The position numbers were made by a program, and so were the translations under genes. Positions 11,049 to 22,274 of a stretch of 64,000 bases of DNA are shown here, piece after piece. The notes below the pieces were generated by a model, which ran no database searches, was not told the DNA's origin, and saw only the letters and a program-made list of their open reading frames with translations. The first letter of the stretch is position 1; every line of letters begins with the position of its first letter. The DNA comes from Bos javanicus (Eukaryota; Chordata; Mammalia; Artiodactyla; Bovidae), in assembly GCF_032452875.1 (NCBI RefSeq), contig NC_083882.1, forward strand, positions 57,613,614-57,677,613. The letters run 5' to 3'.

Positions 11049-11258
11049 ATCGTGCATGTGAGCTCAGTCACTCGGTTGTGTCCAACTCTGTGACCCCATG
11101 GGCTGTAGCCCTCCATGTTCCTCTGTCCCTGGGATTATCCCAGCAAAAATACTGAAATGGGTTGCCATTTCCTCTTCCTGGGGAACTTCCTGACCCAGGG
11201 ATCGAACCCATGTCTCTTGCATTGGCAGGCAGTTTCTTTACCACTGAGACAGCATATT
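11049..11258 (-). mobile_element. Bov-tA SINE
   Basis: Minus-strand Bov-tA: BovB-derived 3' part at the left, tRNA-Glu-like head at the right with a B-box-like 'gatcgaaccc'. Confidence 0.92.
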
Positions 11259-11289
11259 TAAAAGTATAAACCAAAGCAATTTGTGATCT

Positions 11290-11386
11290 GAAGTGAAAGG
11301 AACTGATTTTGAGCCCAGTTTTCTGCTAATCAGCAGTGTGATCTTGAGCAAAACAAACAAATTTTAAAAGACATCTTTATTAAAAT
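11290..11386 (+). repeat. MIR SINE fragment
   Basis: The 'gagcccagttttctgctaat' and 'gtgtgatcttgagca' segments fit the MIR core. It is cut by the BOV-A2 that follows. Confidence 0.5.
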
Positions 11387-11393
11387 GAAAATG

Positions 11394-11671
11394 CTACTGC
11401 TGCTACTGCTAAGTTGCTTCAGTCGTGTCCAACTCTGTGCGACCCCATAGACGGCAGCCCACCAGGCTCCCCCGTCCCTGGGATTCTCCAGGCAAGAACA
11501 CTGGAGTGGGTTGCCATTTCCTTCTCCAATGCATGAAAGGGAAAAGTGAAAGTGAAGTAGCTCAGTCGTGTCCGACTGTTAGCGACCCCATGGACTGCAG
11601 CCTACCAGGCTCCTCCGTCTATGGGATTTTCCAGGCAAGAGTACTGGAGTGGAGTGCCACTGCCTTTTCCA
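11394..11671 (-). mobile_element. BOV-A2 SINE with 7-bp target-site duplication
   Basis: Full two-unit BOV-A2 in minus orientation with GCT-repeat tail at the left. The direct repeat gaaaatg lies at 11387-11393 and 11672-11678. Confidence 0.95.
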
Positions 11672-11844
11672 GAAAATGATACTACTTACCTCAAATAACT
11701 GCTTTGAGATTTCCATGCTTTTGTGCATTATAAACTGTAAAAGCATTATATGAGGATGCTGGCATAGGTGGTTGGGGGAGACAGGGAAAATAACAGTCTT
11801 GAGCTTAGACACAAAACTGAAGGGCATTTTTGCTATATTGTTTA

Positions 11845-12200
11845 CTAACTATGTAACTTACTCTGATTACTGAACCTCTCTGACTTTCTTCTTTGGTAAA
11901 ATAAGAATACCTTGCAAGGTGTTTATGAGCAATAGAAGATATCATCTAAATCAGTGCCTGCTGCTGCTGCTTAGTCGCTTCAGTCTTGTCAGACTCTGTG
12001 CAACCCTATGGACTGCAGCTCTCCAGGCTCCTCTGTCCATGGGATTCTCTAGGCAAGAGTACTAGAGTGGGTTGCCATGCCCTCCTCCAGGGGATCTTCC
12101 TGACCCAGGTATTGAACCTGGGTCTCCTGCATTGCAGGCAGATTCCTTACTGCTGAGCCACCAGGGAAGCCCAAATCAGTGCCTACCACACAGTAGTTTT
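11845..12200 (+). repeat. MIR SINE split by a Bov-tA
   Basis: The left piece (11845-11959) follows MIR: 'tatgtaacttactctgatt', 'ctctctgactttctt', 'ggtaaaataagaatacc'. The right piece after 12173 carries 'cagtgcctaccacacagtag', the MIR 3' part. The Bov-tA at 11960-12172 lies between them. Confidence 0.6.
11960..12172 (-). mobile_element. Bov-tA SINE with 12-bp target-site duplication
   Basis: Complete minus-strand Bov-tA with a GCT-repeat tail at left and a tRNA-like head ending 'gagccaccagggaagccc'. The perfect direct repeat aaatcagtgcct lies at 11948-11959 and 12173-12184. Confidence 0.97.
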
Positions 12201-12223
12201 TCTGTACACATTAGTTGCTTTCA

Positions 12224-12240
12224 TTTTTTTTTTTTTTTTT
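12224..12240. repeat. poly(T) tract
   Basis: Seventeen consecutive T bases, not clearly tied to an adjacent retrotransposon tail. Confidence 0.9.
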
Positions 12241-12264
12241 ACAATGGGTGGGGAGAGTATGAAT

Positions 12265-12500
12265 ACAGGAATCAATTTAGTAATATAAGCGTGTATTATG
12301 TGCAAACTGTGTAAAAGTGTCCAAGCTTAATGCTGAGGAACTATGCAAGGGCAAATGAGGTCTGGTTCGTACTCTCAAGTTAGCTATCATCTAGTATGAG
12401 TGTGAAGATGGAAAGATAAGATCTATAACTAAAGACATGACGTAATTTATGATACATCAACTGAATTGGGAGTGCTGACAGTGAAAAGGGTGTTATGATA
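12265..12500 (-). repeat. L2-like fragment (weak)
   Basis: The order 'tattatgtgcaaactgtg', 'ctcaagttagctatcatc', 'tgacagtgaaaagggtg' resembles the reverse complement of an L2 3' region. The match is old and uncertain. Confidence 0.35.
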
Positions 12501-13360
12501 ATGAGAAAGAGATTGTGGTTTCAAGCAAACTAGAGCATATGGTCACCCCTTCTGCAGGGCATATATCTGCTGACTTTCTCCAATTGCCTCAGGCCAACTT
12601 TTAAGTCTGTGGTTGGTACTTTGTTTCTGATCACAGGAGGATCCAGAACATTCTGGTTTCCAGCACCCACACTCTGGCAACATCTCCACTGGGTAAATGC
12701 TTGAGATCAAAAACAGCTCCATCCCCCAGTATCTTATGAAAAAAAAAACACCCTCCGAAACAGGATGCCCATCCCAGTGGAGGAAACCTACACACTGCAG
12801 CTGAGATCTTTGATGCCCTGGTTTCTGTCACTAAGCCACTTCTTAATGTGTTTATTTTTAGGCACCAAAGAATGAAAATACCCCTAATGACTTTGGGATT
12901 AAAGTTAACCTTGCTGTCAAAGGGGAAAAGCAGAAAGCGAGTAGAACTCATAGAACTGCTAATAAAAAGCAGTACTTTTGTGTTTGATTTTGTCTTTGTG
13001 TTGAATCAAGGAGCTTCTATATAGTTTACTTATAAGAATCAACTGAAAACAAACAAACAAAAAAAAACACCAAAGAAAAAAAGAAGCCACTGACACTCTT
13101 GCTACTCAAGAGGAACAATGGTAATTTTAAGGAGGGTGGCTCTAACATGCTCTTTCCCTAAGAGAGCCCTTATACTTGATTAAAGGGTTCTGGTTTTGAG
13201 TAACCACCTGCTCTTCCAAATCTAAAATTAAATACAGAAAAGGGAGGGGGGAGGTTTTTAAAAACCACCAGTGAGTGACCTTGTCAGGCAGAAGTAAATA
13301 TTTTTGAGAAGACAGGGTATCATGGTGGACAGATCATGACCATGATCTAGATTCTTTCCC
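12501..13360. other. no gene or named repeat seen
   Basis: The minus-strand frame at 12631-12951 (106 codons) has no family resemblance I can see. The rest is AT-rich sequence with A-runs at about 12738 and 13060. Confidence 0.45.
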
Positions 13361-13364
13361 AAGC

Positions 13365-13545
13365 TCTGCTCCACACTACAGGTTGGAGGAAAGTTCTGAA
13401 AACTGTGAGATTTAGTGTCCTTGGCTGTGAAATGGGAATTATTATATGAAAGACGATCATTTGGATTAAATAAAATAATACTTATAAAGTGGTTAAGATG
13501 ATTAATACAGTATCAGGTCTTAACTATTACCAAGTAATTCAGATG
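13365..13545 (+). repeat. MIR SINE fragment
   Basis: The order 'gtgtccttggctgtgaaatg', 'ggattaaataaaataatac', 'cagtatcaggtcttaac' follows MIR from its core to its 3' part. Confidence 0.55.
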
Positions 13546-14243
13546 ATTAGTCCGATACACTATAGATGGGATAACTCAATAAATGGTCTTGCTGCTGAGG
13601 ATATAAAGTTTATAAATATACAACTTATAAGAAAATCTTACTGCATTAAAAGTTTTGAAACTTACTAAGCACTTTGCACTCTCCCAAGGATATTTTCCTT
13701 CAGTTAGAGATTTGTTTTTGAACTTTGGCTTTTGTTAATAATTGTTTTACCTGGTAATAAGATGTTGCTGTTTAACTGTACCAAAGGTCACAGGTCACAT
13801 AAATTTAGCTGAAGTTCTAGGACTTCATTAACGCTAAAGTTTCATTGCAGGGAATAGTCACTGAGTATGAAGGAAAAGATTGTATTACTTGTTAGAATAG
13901 AAAAGACATTCTCGACAATGTTTAGAATCTGAATCATCTCAGATGAAATTTTTTCATGAGTTGATTTCACATCCCATCTTTCCAGGGAATCCAAGGCCCA
14001 TTGAGTGGGCATACAATACAATTTTGTTCCCAAGTCCAGCCTATGGGAAAGAGCCTACAGGAGAGAAAAAAAGAAAAAAAAAATAAAATGCCTTTGTAAG
14101 ACCACTTCTTTAATGTGTGTGGATCGGAAAGCTTCACACTGCATGACAGACCCCAAAATCATCTGAGTTTCCCTTGTTTCTTGAAATGGAATCTTAATTT
14201 TCTCAGAGCCCCACTAATTAAACTACCTCTAAGTATCAGGAGT
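13546..14243. other. no gene or named repeat seen
   Basis: Nothing supported; an A-rich tract lies at about 14065-14090. Confidence 0.5.
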
Positions 14244-14312
14244 TGTTTTTGGTTGCTAAGTCATGTCCAACTCTTTGCGACCCCGTGGACTGCAGCACAC
14301 TAGGCTTCCCTG
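14244..14312 (-). mobile_element. BovB/Bov-tA 3' tip fragment
   Basis: It carries the shared 3' tip ('gctaagtcatgtccaactct' to 'ggactgcagcacac') in minus orientation, about 70 bases long. The shared sequence does not tell a BovB from a Bov-tA source. Confidence 0.75.
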
Positions 14313-14684
14313 TGCTTTGCTTGCTTAAATTCATGTCCATTCAATCGGAGATCCTATCTAACCATATATCAGGAGACATCTCTACAATTTTGTTAAGTCT
14401 TAGGAAACTATCTTTTCTATGGCCATCTGTACCTCCAGTGAAAAACATAAGCCTAGATAAAGAAGAGCTTCCTCACCTAGGGAAGCTCTCATAGGATACT
14501 ATTTTTAACACCTTGGCAAGGACCCCCAGAAATGGTATAAACTTACCACTCAGGGGTGGCTCCTAGAAGAGTGAAAAGGTAATGGTCCATGATGAATGAA
14601 ATTTAAGCCTGCATCACCATGGCAGATGATAGAGAAATGATAGCATGACGTAGGACACCAATATAATTGTAATAAAAATATCAT
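14313..14684. other. no gene or named repeat seen
   Basis: Nothing supported in this stretch. Confidence 0.45.
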
Positions 14685-15579
14685 ACAGAAGGCTAACAAA
14701 CACATGAAAAGATGCTCAACATCACTCATTATCAGAGAAAGGCAAATCAAAACCACTATGAGGTACCATTTCATGCGATCCAAAAGTCTACAAGCAATAA
14801 ATGCTGGAGATGGTGTGGAGAAAAGGGAACCCTCTTACACTGTTGGTGGGAATGCAAACTAGTACAGCCACTATGGAGAACAGTGTGGAGATTCCTTAAA
14901 AAACTGGAAATAGAACTGCCTTATGATCCAGCAATCCCACTGCTGGGCATACACATGGAGGAAACCAGAATTGAAAGAGACACATGTACCCCAATGTTCA
15001 TCGCAGCACTGTTTATAATAGCCAGGACATGGAAGCAATCTAGATGTCCATCAACAGATGAATGGATAAGAAAGCTGTGGTACATATACACAATGGAGTA
15101 TTACTCAGCCATTAAAAAGAATACATTTGAATCGGTTCTAATGAGGTGGATGAAACTGGAGCCTATTATACAGAGTGAAGTAAGCCAGAAAGAAAAACAC
15201 CAATACAGTATACTAACGCATATATATGGAATTTAGAAAGATGGTAACAATAACCCTGTATATGAGACAGCAAAAGAGACATTGATGTATAGAACAGTCT
15301 TTTGGACTCTGTGGGAGAGGGAGAGAGTGGGATGATTTGGGAGAATGGCATTGAAATACGTAAAATATCATACATGGAATGAGTCACCAGTCCAGGTTTG
15401 ATGCACGATACTGGATGCTTGGGGCTGGTGCACTGGGACGACCCAGAGGGATGGTATGGGGAGGGAGGAGGGAGGAGGTTTCAGGATGGGGAACACATGT
15501 ATACCTGTGGCGGATTCATTTCGATATTTGGCAAAACCAATACAATATTGTAAAGTTCAAAGATAAGATAAAATTTAAA
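14685..15579 (+). mobile_element. ruminant L1 LINE, 3' part (ORF2 end and 3' UTR)
   Basis: It begins inside ORF2 and keeps an open frame (14712-15236) for the ORF2 C-terminal part, including the cysteine-rich stretch 'NKCWRWCGEKGTLLHCWWEC' and a terminal 'HIYGI'. The 3' UTR is the type with 'gagacagcaaaagagac' and a G-rich stretch near 15450, ending in an A-rich tail. It is 5'-truncated to about 0.9 kb of a ~6 kb element. Confidence 0.94.
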
Positions 15580-15683
15580 AAAATATATCAGTCACACGTA
15601 AATTGAGAAATACTCTAAAAAACAAGTACTACTCAAATATGTCAAGGCTATCAGAAACAAGGAAAGTCTGAGAAACTGCTGCC

Positions 15684-15902
15684 ATCTAAGTGTGTGTGCT
15701 TAGTCACTCAGTTGTGTCCAATTCTTTGTGACCCCATGGGCTGTAACCCACTATGCTCCTCTGTCCATGGGGGTTCTCCAGGCAAGAATACTGGAGTGGG
15801 TTGTCATGCTCTCCTCCAGGTGATCTTCCCCACCCAGGGATTGAACTCAGCTCACCCACAGTGCAGACCAACTCTTTACCATCTGAGCCACCAGGGAAGC
15901 CC
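15684..15902 (-). mobile_element. Bov-tA SINE
   Basis: Complete minus-strand Bov-tA from the BovB-like tip ('gtcactcagttgtgtccaat') to the tRNA-like head ('gagccaccagggaagccc'). Confidence 0.94.
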
Positions 15903-15934
15903 TCCAGAGGAGGCTAAATACAAAGATGGCATAA

Positions 15935-16198
15935 CGTCATGTGATATTCTGGATGAAATCCTACAACAGAAAAAGGGCATTAGGTAAAAATCAAGGAAAT
16001 CCAAATAAGTATGGACTTTAGCTAATAATAGTGTATTGATGTTGGTTTATTAGTTCTAAAATTATAGCATGGTAATGTGAAAAGTTAATAATGAGGGAAA
16101 CTGAGGGATATATGAGAACTCTGTACTACCTGTGTACCTTTTCTGTATACCTAAAACTATTCTAAAATTAAAATATTATTAAGAATAAAAATAGACTT
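15935..16198 (+). repeat. old L1 3' UTR fragment (L1M type)
   Basis: The order 'gaaaaagggcattaggtaaa', 'aagtatggactttagctaat', 'gagaactctgtactacc', 'cctaaaactattctaaaatt' matches the 3' UTR and end of mammalian-wide L1M elements. Much older than the ruminant L1 copies. Confidence 0.75.
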
Positions 16199-16527
16199 AA
16201 GTGAGTGAGCAAGCTGGACAGGTGTAGGAGGCCAGAAGAACCAGCAGAGGATTAGGCTTCCCCCAAAGGCCTAGCAGACATACTATTCATAAAAGCTGGT
16301 GGGAATGGGATGGGACAGAAATGCCAACATCTCTGAGATCAGGTGGTTGGAGAGGCTGTCAGAGAATGTGGCTTACTGATAGCCATGGGAATGATGGAGC
16401 CCTGAAGCAAAAAGCTAGATGGCAGCCTTGATGGCTAGAAACTAAGATGTTGCAATTGTTACAACAAATGGCAAGGCCAGAGTGGCAGTCCAGGGAACTT
16501 AAACCCGTGAGAATTATGGTGGCTCTG

Positions 16528-16697
16528 GCTGCAATGTGGGAGACCCAGGTTCGATCCCTGGATCAGGAAGATCTCCTGGAGAAGGAAATGGCAAGCCACT
16601 CCAGTACTCTTGCCTGGAAAATTCCATGGACTGAGGAGCCTGGTACAATCCATGGGGTCACAAAGAGTTGGACACGACTGAGCAACTTCGCTTTATA
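16528..16697 (+). mobile_element. Bov-tA SINE, 5'-shortened
   Basis: Plus-strand Bov-tA from the tRNA-like B-box area ('caggttcgatccctgg') to the BovB-like tip ('ttggacacgactgagcaac'). It sits inside the ERV relic. Confidence 0.9.
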
Positions 16698-17688
16698 GAC
16701 ATGTAAATAGAGCATAGTGTCTCTATGGGTAACGATACCTGGAGGTATAAGGAATCGATATGTTCCCCAAAGTCTGAATGACTGTAGGTCCCCTCGTTCA
16801 TTAACCCAACTGGTTGGTCACTTACTTGGTCCATGAAAGTGTATTTGTGAATGACATCCTTGACAGGATCTGCCATACTAAGACCTTGGCATCTGGGGTA
16901 AGTACCAGCAGAGTAAGGAAACCAAATGGAACCCCCCTGAAACTGCATCCCAAGACTGGCCAGAATAGTAAATTTACAGCAATATCACATCTCAGAGGAG
17001 ATGACAGATTAAAACAGTACAAGTTTAAGGAAAGCAAAGGTGAGGGTCATTCTCATAGTTCTATTTCATTTGCAAGTCTGAGCTCATATAAAAACCAAAT
17101 GGATCCTGGAGAATGTCATAGACTATTCCAAGCTTAACCAAGGAGTAGCTACAGCCAGAGTTATCATGGAAAACAAGATATTTTTGCAGCAGTAGATTGA
17201 TGTAACATGACTCTGTGTGCATGGCATGTGACCATTAATTTGGTGAATGTATTCCTTTCAGTCCCATCACAATTGAGGATTAGAAACAGTTGACATGTAC
17301 AATACATAGATGGTAATATATTTGCAATTTTACCCCAGAGTAATATCAACTCTCCTTTCCTTTGTCATAATATAGTAAAGAGATCTGAGCTGTTGTGACA
17401 TCCTGCAGACCATGACATTGATCTAATGTACCACTGATATCATATTGATAGGTTAGAATAAGCAGGAAGTGACTTATATACAAAAGCCTTTGAGATATAA
17501 GTGCTACAGAGGCACTCAGATCAACCTTATGACTATTTAGAGATGTGCTATTGTAATGAAATATTTCAGGGAACCATAGATCAGAGATGTGTCAGGACAT
17601 TCCCTTAAAGATTGTGACTCTTGTATCCTCTTCCACAAAGAAATCTAATTCCTGAGAGTCTCCTTTTATCTGGAGGTAACCCATTTCA

Positions 17689-17911
17689 TGGGCTTCCCTG
17701 GTGGCTCAATGGTAAAGAATCTGCCTGCCATGCAGGAGATCTGGATTCGATCCCTGGGTTGGGAAGATCCCCCAGAGAAGGGAATGACAACCCATTCCAA
17801 TATTCTTGCCTGGGAAATCCCATGGACAGAGGAGCCTGTCAAGCTACATCCATGGGGTCACAAAGAATTGGACACGACTGAATGATAACACACACATGCA
17901 CACACACACAA
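17689..17911 (+). mobile_element. Bov-tA SINE with CA-rich tail
   Basis: Complete plus-strand Bov-tA starting 'gggcttccctggtggctcaa' and ending in a CA-rich microsatellite tail. The imperfect repeats 'cccatttca' (left) and 'ccaatttca' (right) may be the target-site duplication. It lies within the ERV relic. Confidence 0.93.
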
Positions 17912-18292
17912 CCAATTTCACAACTATAAAAATTGCTCTGGATCATACATCGCATACCATGAAAGAATGTCAACATTGATTGGGAACCGGAAAGAAAGGG
18001 TTCTGCAGCAGACTTAAACTGCAGTGCATGTGGGCCTGCCAATTGGGTCACATGATCTAGCAAAATCTATGATTCTGGAGATGACTTTGGTGGAAAAAGC
18101 TGTACTAAAGAATTTGTGTCAGATCCCAGTGGGACAATCACTGAGTAGACTCCTGGGTTCTGGACCCTAGTAGAGACAAAAAGGTTGGCCTCATAGATAC
18201 CACTGTTGCTCAAGTAGATCTTTTAGCCATTTGGTGGCAAGTTGATTATTTGGGGCCCCTTCCAACTTGAAAAGCCCAGTGATCCATTCTCA

Positions 18293-18326
18293 GAAAACAG
18301 CAAAATTCTGTAAAGCAATTGTCCTT

Positions 18327-18331
<5 letters not shown>
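18293..18331 (+). repeat. L1 3' terminal stub
   Basis: About 40 bases ('aaaattctgtaaagcaatt' and neighbours) match the terminal 3' UTR of the second ruminant L1 type seen at 25.0 kb. It is directly followed by an AT repeat. Confidence 0.75.

Positions 18332-18368
<37 letters not shown>
18332..18368. repeat. (AT)n microsatellite
   Basis: An uninterrupted run of about 18 AT dinucleotides, grown at the tail of the L1 stub. Confidence 0.97.
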
Positions 18369-18370
<2 letters not shown>

Positions 18371-18904
18371 AAAGCATTTTTGTTTTTGCTTTTTGCCACT
18401 TTACATTTTGCTAGTCACCCTCTCTCTCATCTTTTCTTTCCTCCTCTCTCTTTTTTCCTTGAGGAACAAAATTAATCAAAACTAATCAAATAAAAATTCT
18501 GCCATTTTCATCTTCAGAGTCATTCAACTCTGTATAGTTCCCATTTGCTAAGTCAGTTCTGAGCCTCCCTTTGACCAATAAAAAAATGTAAAGAAATCTT
18601 TGAATCAATACTATCAGAGCCCAATCCTTGTCTGGTGTGGAACAGAATATTTGATCTTCCAGACAGAGCTACAATAAAGTTCATATTGATGATACTGTAA
18701 ACAAAACCTTTGAACTCTATCTTAGGAAATATAAGCTAATATAAAATTTAGTTGTATGCCACTCTCAGTCCAGATTTAGGTACAGGTGGTATCTATTTTC
18801 CCTAAAAGATAACACTGTAAAATTTGGGCATGAATGAATTTTAGGGAAGACAAAAGCTGCTAAAATTGACATGTTTTAAATAATTCAGAGAAGATAACCT
18901 ATGG
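18369..18904. other. no gene or named repeat seen
   Basis: AT-rich sequence; nothing supported. Confidence 0.5.
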
Positions 18905-19012
18905 TTGGGTTTTGGAAGACTTGGTTCAAGTTCCACTATTTAGCTCATAGTTTCATGTTCTATAAAATGAAAGCACATGTAATAGTGCCTGCCTTTTCTG
19001 CCTCAAGACAAA
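18905..19012 (+). repeat. MIR SINE fragment
   Basis: The order 'gacttggttcaagttccact', 'gttctataaaatgaaagc', 'aatagtgcctgcc' follows MIR. Confidence 0.5.
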
Positions 19013-19185
19013 GGTATGACACCTAGGTGAGAAAAGTAATTTGAAAATGAGAAACAGTATAGGATGATTTGAATTTAAAATTAGATTTGAAAAGACTTTC
19101 ATCATTAGAGACATTATTTATACATACACACATGCATATGAATATCTAGTGTATATGTGTAGACTCTATCCAATACTTTGCCCAC

Positions 19186-19412
19186 TTAATGTGAAGAGCT
19201 GACTCATTGGTAAAGACCCTGATGCTGGGAAAGGTTGAAGAAAGGAGGAAGGGAACGATAGAGGATGAGACGGCTGGATGGTATCATCAACTCAAAGGAC
19301 ATGAGTTTGAACAAACTCCACGGGATAGTGAAGGACAGGAATGCCTGGTGTGCTGCAATTCATAGGGTCACAAAAAATCAGGCATGATTTAGCAACTGAA
19401 CAACAATATATT
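19186..19412 (+). mobile_element. BovB 3' end fragment
   Basis: It matches the BovB 3' region from 'aatgtgaagagctgactcat' to 'agcaactgaacaacaa'. More diverged than the long copies. Confidence 0.85.
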
Positions 19413-19423
19413 CAAAATTATTG

Positions 19424-19512
19424 GGGACTTCACTGGCAGTTCAATAGTTGAGACTTCATGCTTCCACTGCAGAGGGCACGGGTTTGATCCCCAGACAGGA
19501 CTAGGATCCTAC
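19424..19512 (+). mobile_element. CHR-type SINE fragment (tRNA-Glu-derived)
   Basis: It reads 'ggggacttcactggcagttc' and then 'gagggcacgggtttgatccc', the head of the cetartiodactyl CHR SINE with its B-box-like 'ggtttgatcc'. The 3' part is lost; a BovB copy starts just downstream. Confidence 0.75.
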
Positions 19513-19525
19513 TTGCGTCAGTCAA

Positions 19526-20762
19526 TCTGTCAGTTCAGTCGCTCAGTTGTGTCCAACTCTTTGCGACCCTATGGACTGCTGCACGCGAGGCCACCCTGTC
19601 CATCACCAACTCTTGGAGCTTATTCAGACTCATGTCTATCGAGTCAGTGATGCCATCCAACCATCTCATCCTCTGTTTTCCCCTTCTCCTCCTGCCTTCA
19701 GTCTTTCCCAGCATCAGGTTCTTTTCCAATTAATCAGTTCTTCACATCAGGTGACCAAATATTGGAGTTTTAGCTTTAGGATAATTCCTTCCAATGAATA
19801 GCTATGGTTGATTTCCTTTAGGATGGACTGGTTAGATCTTGCAGTTCAAGAGACTCCCAAAAGTCTTCTCCAACACCACAGTTCAAAAGCATCAATTCTT
19901 CAGTGCTCAGCTTTCTTTATAGCCCAACTCTCACACCCATACCTGACTACTGGAAAAACCATTGCTTTGACTAGACAGACCTTTGTTGGTAAAGTAATTT
20001 TTAATAAGTATTTAGTATTTTTAATATGCTCTCTGGGTTGGTCATAGCTTTCCTTCCAAGGAAATTTAATTTCATGGCTGCAGTTACCATCTGCAATGAT
20101 TTTGGAGTCCAGAAAAATAAAGTCTCTCATTGTTTCACCATCTATGTGCCATGAAGTGATGGGACTGGATGCCATGATCTTAGTTTCCTGAATGTTGGGT
20201 TTTAAGCCAAATTTTTCACTCTCCCCTTTCACTTTCATCAAGAGGCTCTTTAGTTCTTTGCTTTCTGCCATAAGCGTGATGTCATCTGCATATCTGAGGT
20301 TATTGATATTTCTCCCGGCAATCTTGATTCCAGCTTGTGCTTCATCCAACATTTCTCATGATATTTTCTGCATATAAGTTATAGAAGCAGTGTGACAATA
20401 TACATCCTTGTCATACTCCTTTCCCGATTTGGAACCAGTATGTTGTTCCATGTTCAGTTCTAATTGCTGCTTCTTGACATGCATACATATTTCTCAGGAG
20501 GCAGGTCAGGTGGTCTTGTATTCCCATCTCTTGAAGAATTTTCCAGTTTGTTGTGATCCGCATAGTCAAAGGCTTTGGTATAGTCAATAAAGCAGAAGTA
20601 GATGTTTTTCTGAATCTCTCTTGCTTTTTTGATGATCCAACAGATGTTGGCAATTTGATCTCTGGTTCCTCTGCCTTTTCTAAATCTGACTTGAACATCT
20701 GGAATTTCATGGTTCATGTACTATTGAAGCCTGGCTTGGGGAATTTTATGCATTATTTGCAT
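19526..20762 (-). mobile_element. BovB LINE, 5'-truncated (~1.2 kb)
   Basis: Minus-strand BovB from its 3' tip at 19526 to within the RT at about 20762. Motif C (YADD) survives in the frame 20352-19900, and motif A lies in an overlapping frame near 20590. Several small deletions shift the frame. Confidence 0.94.
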
Positions 20763-21709
20763 GGTACAGTCAAAAATTAAAATAAGAAATGGAAAAAAAT
20801 TGTTTTAATTGTCGATAGTAATGGTGTTTTGGAGCCAGAAGTTGTAGACAACAGATTGGCGAACTATGTCCCTCAGCCCAAATTCAACCCTTGTTTCACT
20901 TGCTTGTCCTTGTAAATAAAACGTTACTCAAATGCAGTCCTGCCCACTCATGTACTGTTGTCTGTGATTGCTTTCCTGCTACAATGACAGAGTTCATTTG
21001 TGCAACAGAGACTTTACGGGCCACAAATCTAAAATATTTACTGCTTGCTCATTTACAGAAAAAATTTGCCCACCCCTGCTCTAGGTACTAGAAAAAAAAA
21101 AAAAAATTTACATGCTGTGATCTAATCTGCACTGTGAAGTGGAGTACTCAGGCCATCTTCCCAATCGCTCAAGCCAAAAACAAGTTCTTTTCATCATGTC
21201 ATCATTTTGGATGAAAGAATTTCAAGTCCTGAATGTGCCAGACAATTGCTCATCTCTCCGATTTACTTCTGTTGCTCATAATTCATTGGAATAGGTAACT
21301 TTAAAATATTTTTGTAAGTCTCTCTCCAGATCTCTCAGAAATTACAGAAAGTACAAGGAATCATTCTTCCCATTTCTGGTTTCTACTTAACAGCAAATAT
21401 TTGCTGTGAAATCATGCAAGATAAATATGTATGTCTATCCCACCATCACACATTTATGACTGCCTCTTTTTGCAGTGAATGTGTCTATTAATGGAGGTGT
21501 AAGAACAAGCTTGTGTTTTTGCTAGAGCTCAAAAATGAATGAGGGCATTAGTCAGCAAAGAAGTGTAGTAAATTCATCCCCTGTTAATGCTTTACCAAAA
21601 GCAGTTAGTTCTAGTTGTTTCTTTATTGAACAGGTTATAACTTGAAAGGACTTCAGTGGCATTATAGAAGAAAGAAACTTTACACTTCACAAGTAATTTG
21701 AAGTTGTGT
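20763..21709. other. no gene or named repeat seen
   Basis: AT-rich sequence with a poly(A) run at about 21092-21106; no supported coding region. Confidence 0.45.
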
Positions 21710-21718
21710 AATTCATTG

Positions 21719-21931
21719 GTTGACTTTCCTTGGTGGCTCAGTGGTATAGACACGCGTGCCAATGCAGGAGACACGGGTTCGATCCCTGGATCAAGAAGAT
21801 CCTCTGGAGAAGGAAATGGCAACCCACTCCAGTATTCTTGCCTGGGAAATCCCATGGACGGAGGAGTCTGGTGGGCTATAGTCCATGGAGTCGTGAAAGA
21901 ATCAGACATGACTTAGTGACTAAACAACAAC
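21719..21931 (+). mobile_element. Bov-tA SINE with 9-bp target-site duplication
   Basis: Complete plus-strand Bov-tA with a tRNA-like head ('cacgggttcgatccctgg') and an AAC-rich tail. The direct repeat aattcattg lies at 21710-21718 and 21932-21940. Confidence 0.96.
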
Positions 21932-21940
21932 AATTCATTG

Positions 21941-22274
21941 ATTATTGACTTCATTAGATGAAGTCAGAAGCAAAAGGTATGACAGACACATTCACATTGA
22001 CATTGGGAATTAAAGAAGAAACATCAGATAAATATATCAAATCTCAGTTCTGATAGCTTTCAACTCTGTTTTTCCCTAAGAGCAAAGGTTTAACAAGGAC
22101 AAAAAGAGTCTGCAGACTAGTAATGAAATGGACTCTTGCTCTCTGCATATCAAATTCAAGGACTAATTATGACTCAAAGATTTGCTCTGCTGCTCAAATA
22201 AGATTGGACTCAGGAATAGATTTTAAAACTGGGATAGTCAGGTGTGATACAAAATTACTTGAGCCAGACTGTCA
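21941..22274. other. no gene or named repeat seen
   Basis: Nothing supported. Confidence 0.45.

Larger units (their letters stand above)
16199..18262 (+). mobile_element. relic of an old endogenous retrovirus interior, broken by two SINEs
   Basis: Excluding the SINEs at 16528-16697 and 17689-17911, I recognise this stretch as the decayed internal region of an old class III (ERV-L-related) endogenous retrovirus in plus orientation. The part at 17330-17480 corresponds to the reverse-transcriptase active-site area, and 17990-18180 to the downstream RT/RNase H side. Stops and frameshifts occur throughout; no frame exceeds about 110 codons and nothing is functional. No flanking LTRs were recognised. 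Family assignment is by eye. Confidence 0.6.

Noticed and set aside
12631..12951. 106-codon minus-strand frame as a small gene
   Set aside because: No recognisable domain, no codon or composition signal, crosses an A-run, and an open frame of this size is expected by chance in 64 kb.
17689..17790. tRNA-like sequences with B-box-like 'ggttcgatccc' at the heads of the Bov-tA copies as tRNA genes
   Set aside because: They are the tRNA-Glu-derived heads of SINEs, without a complete cloverleaf, and continue into SINE bodies.
16199..18262. Retroviral-like stretch as a potentially active provirus
   Set aside because: No LTRs, no frame above about 110 codons, frequent stops and two SINE insertions. 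It is a fossil.
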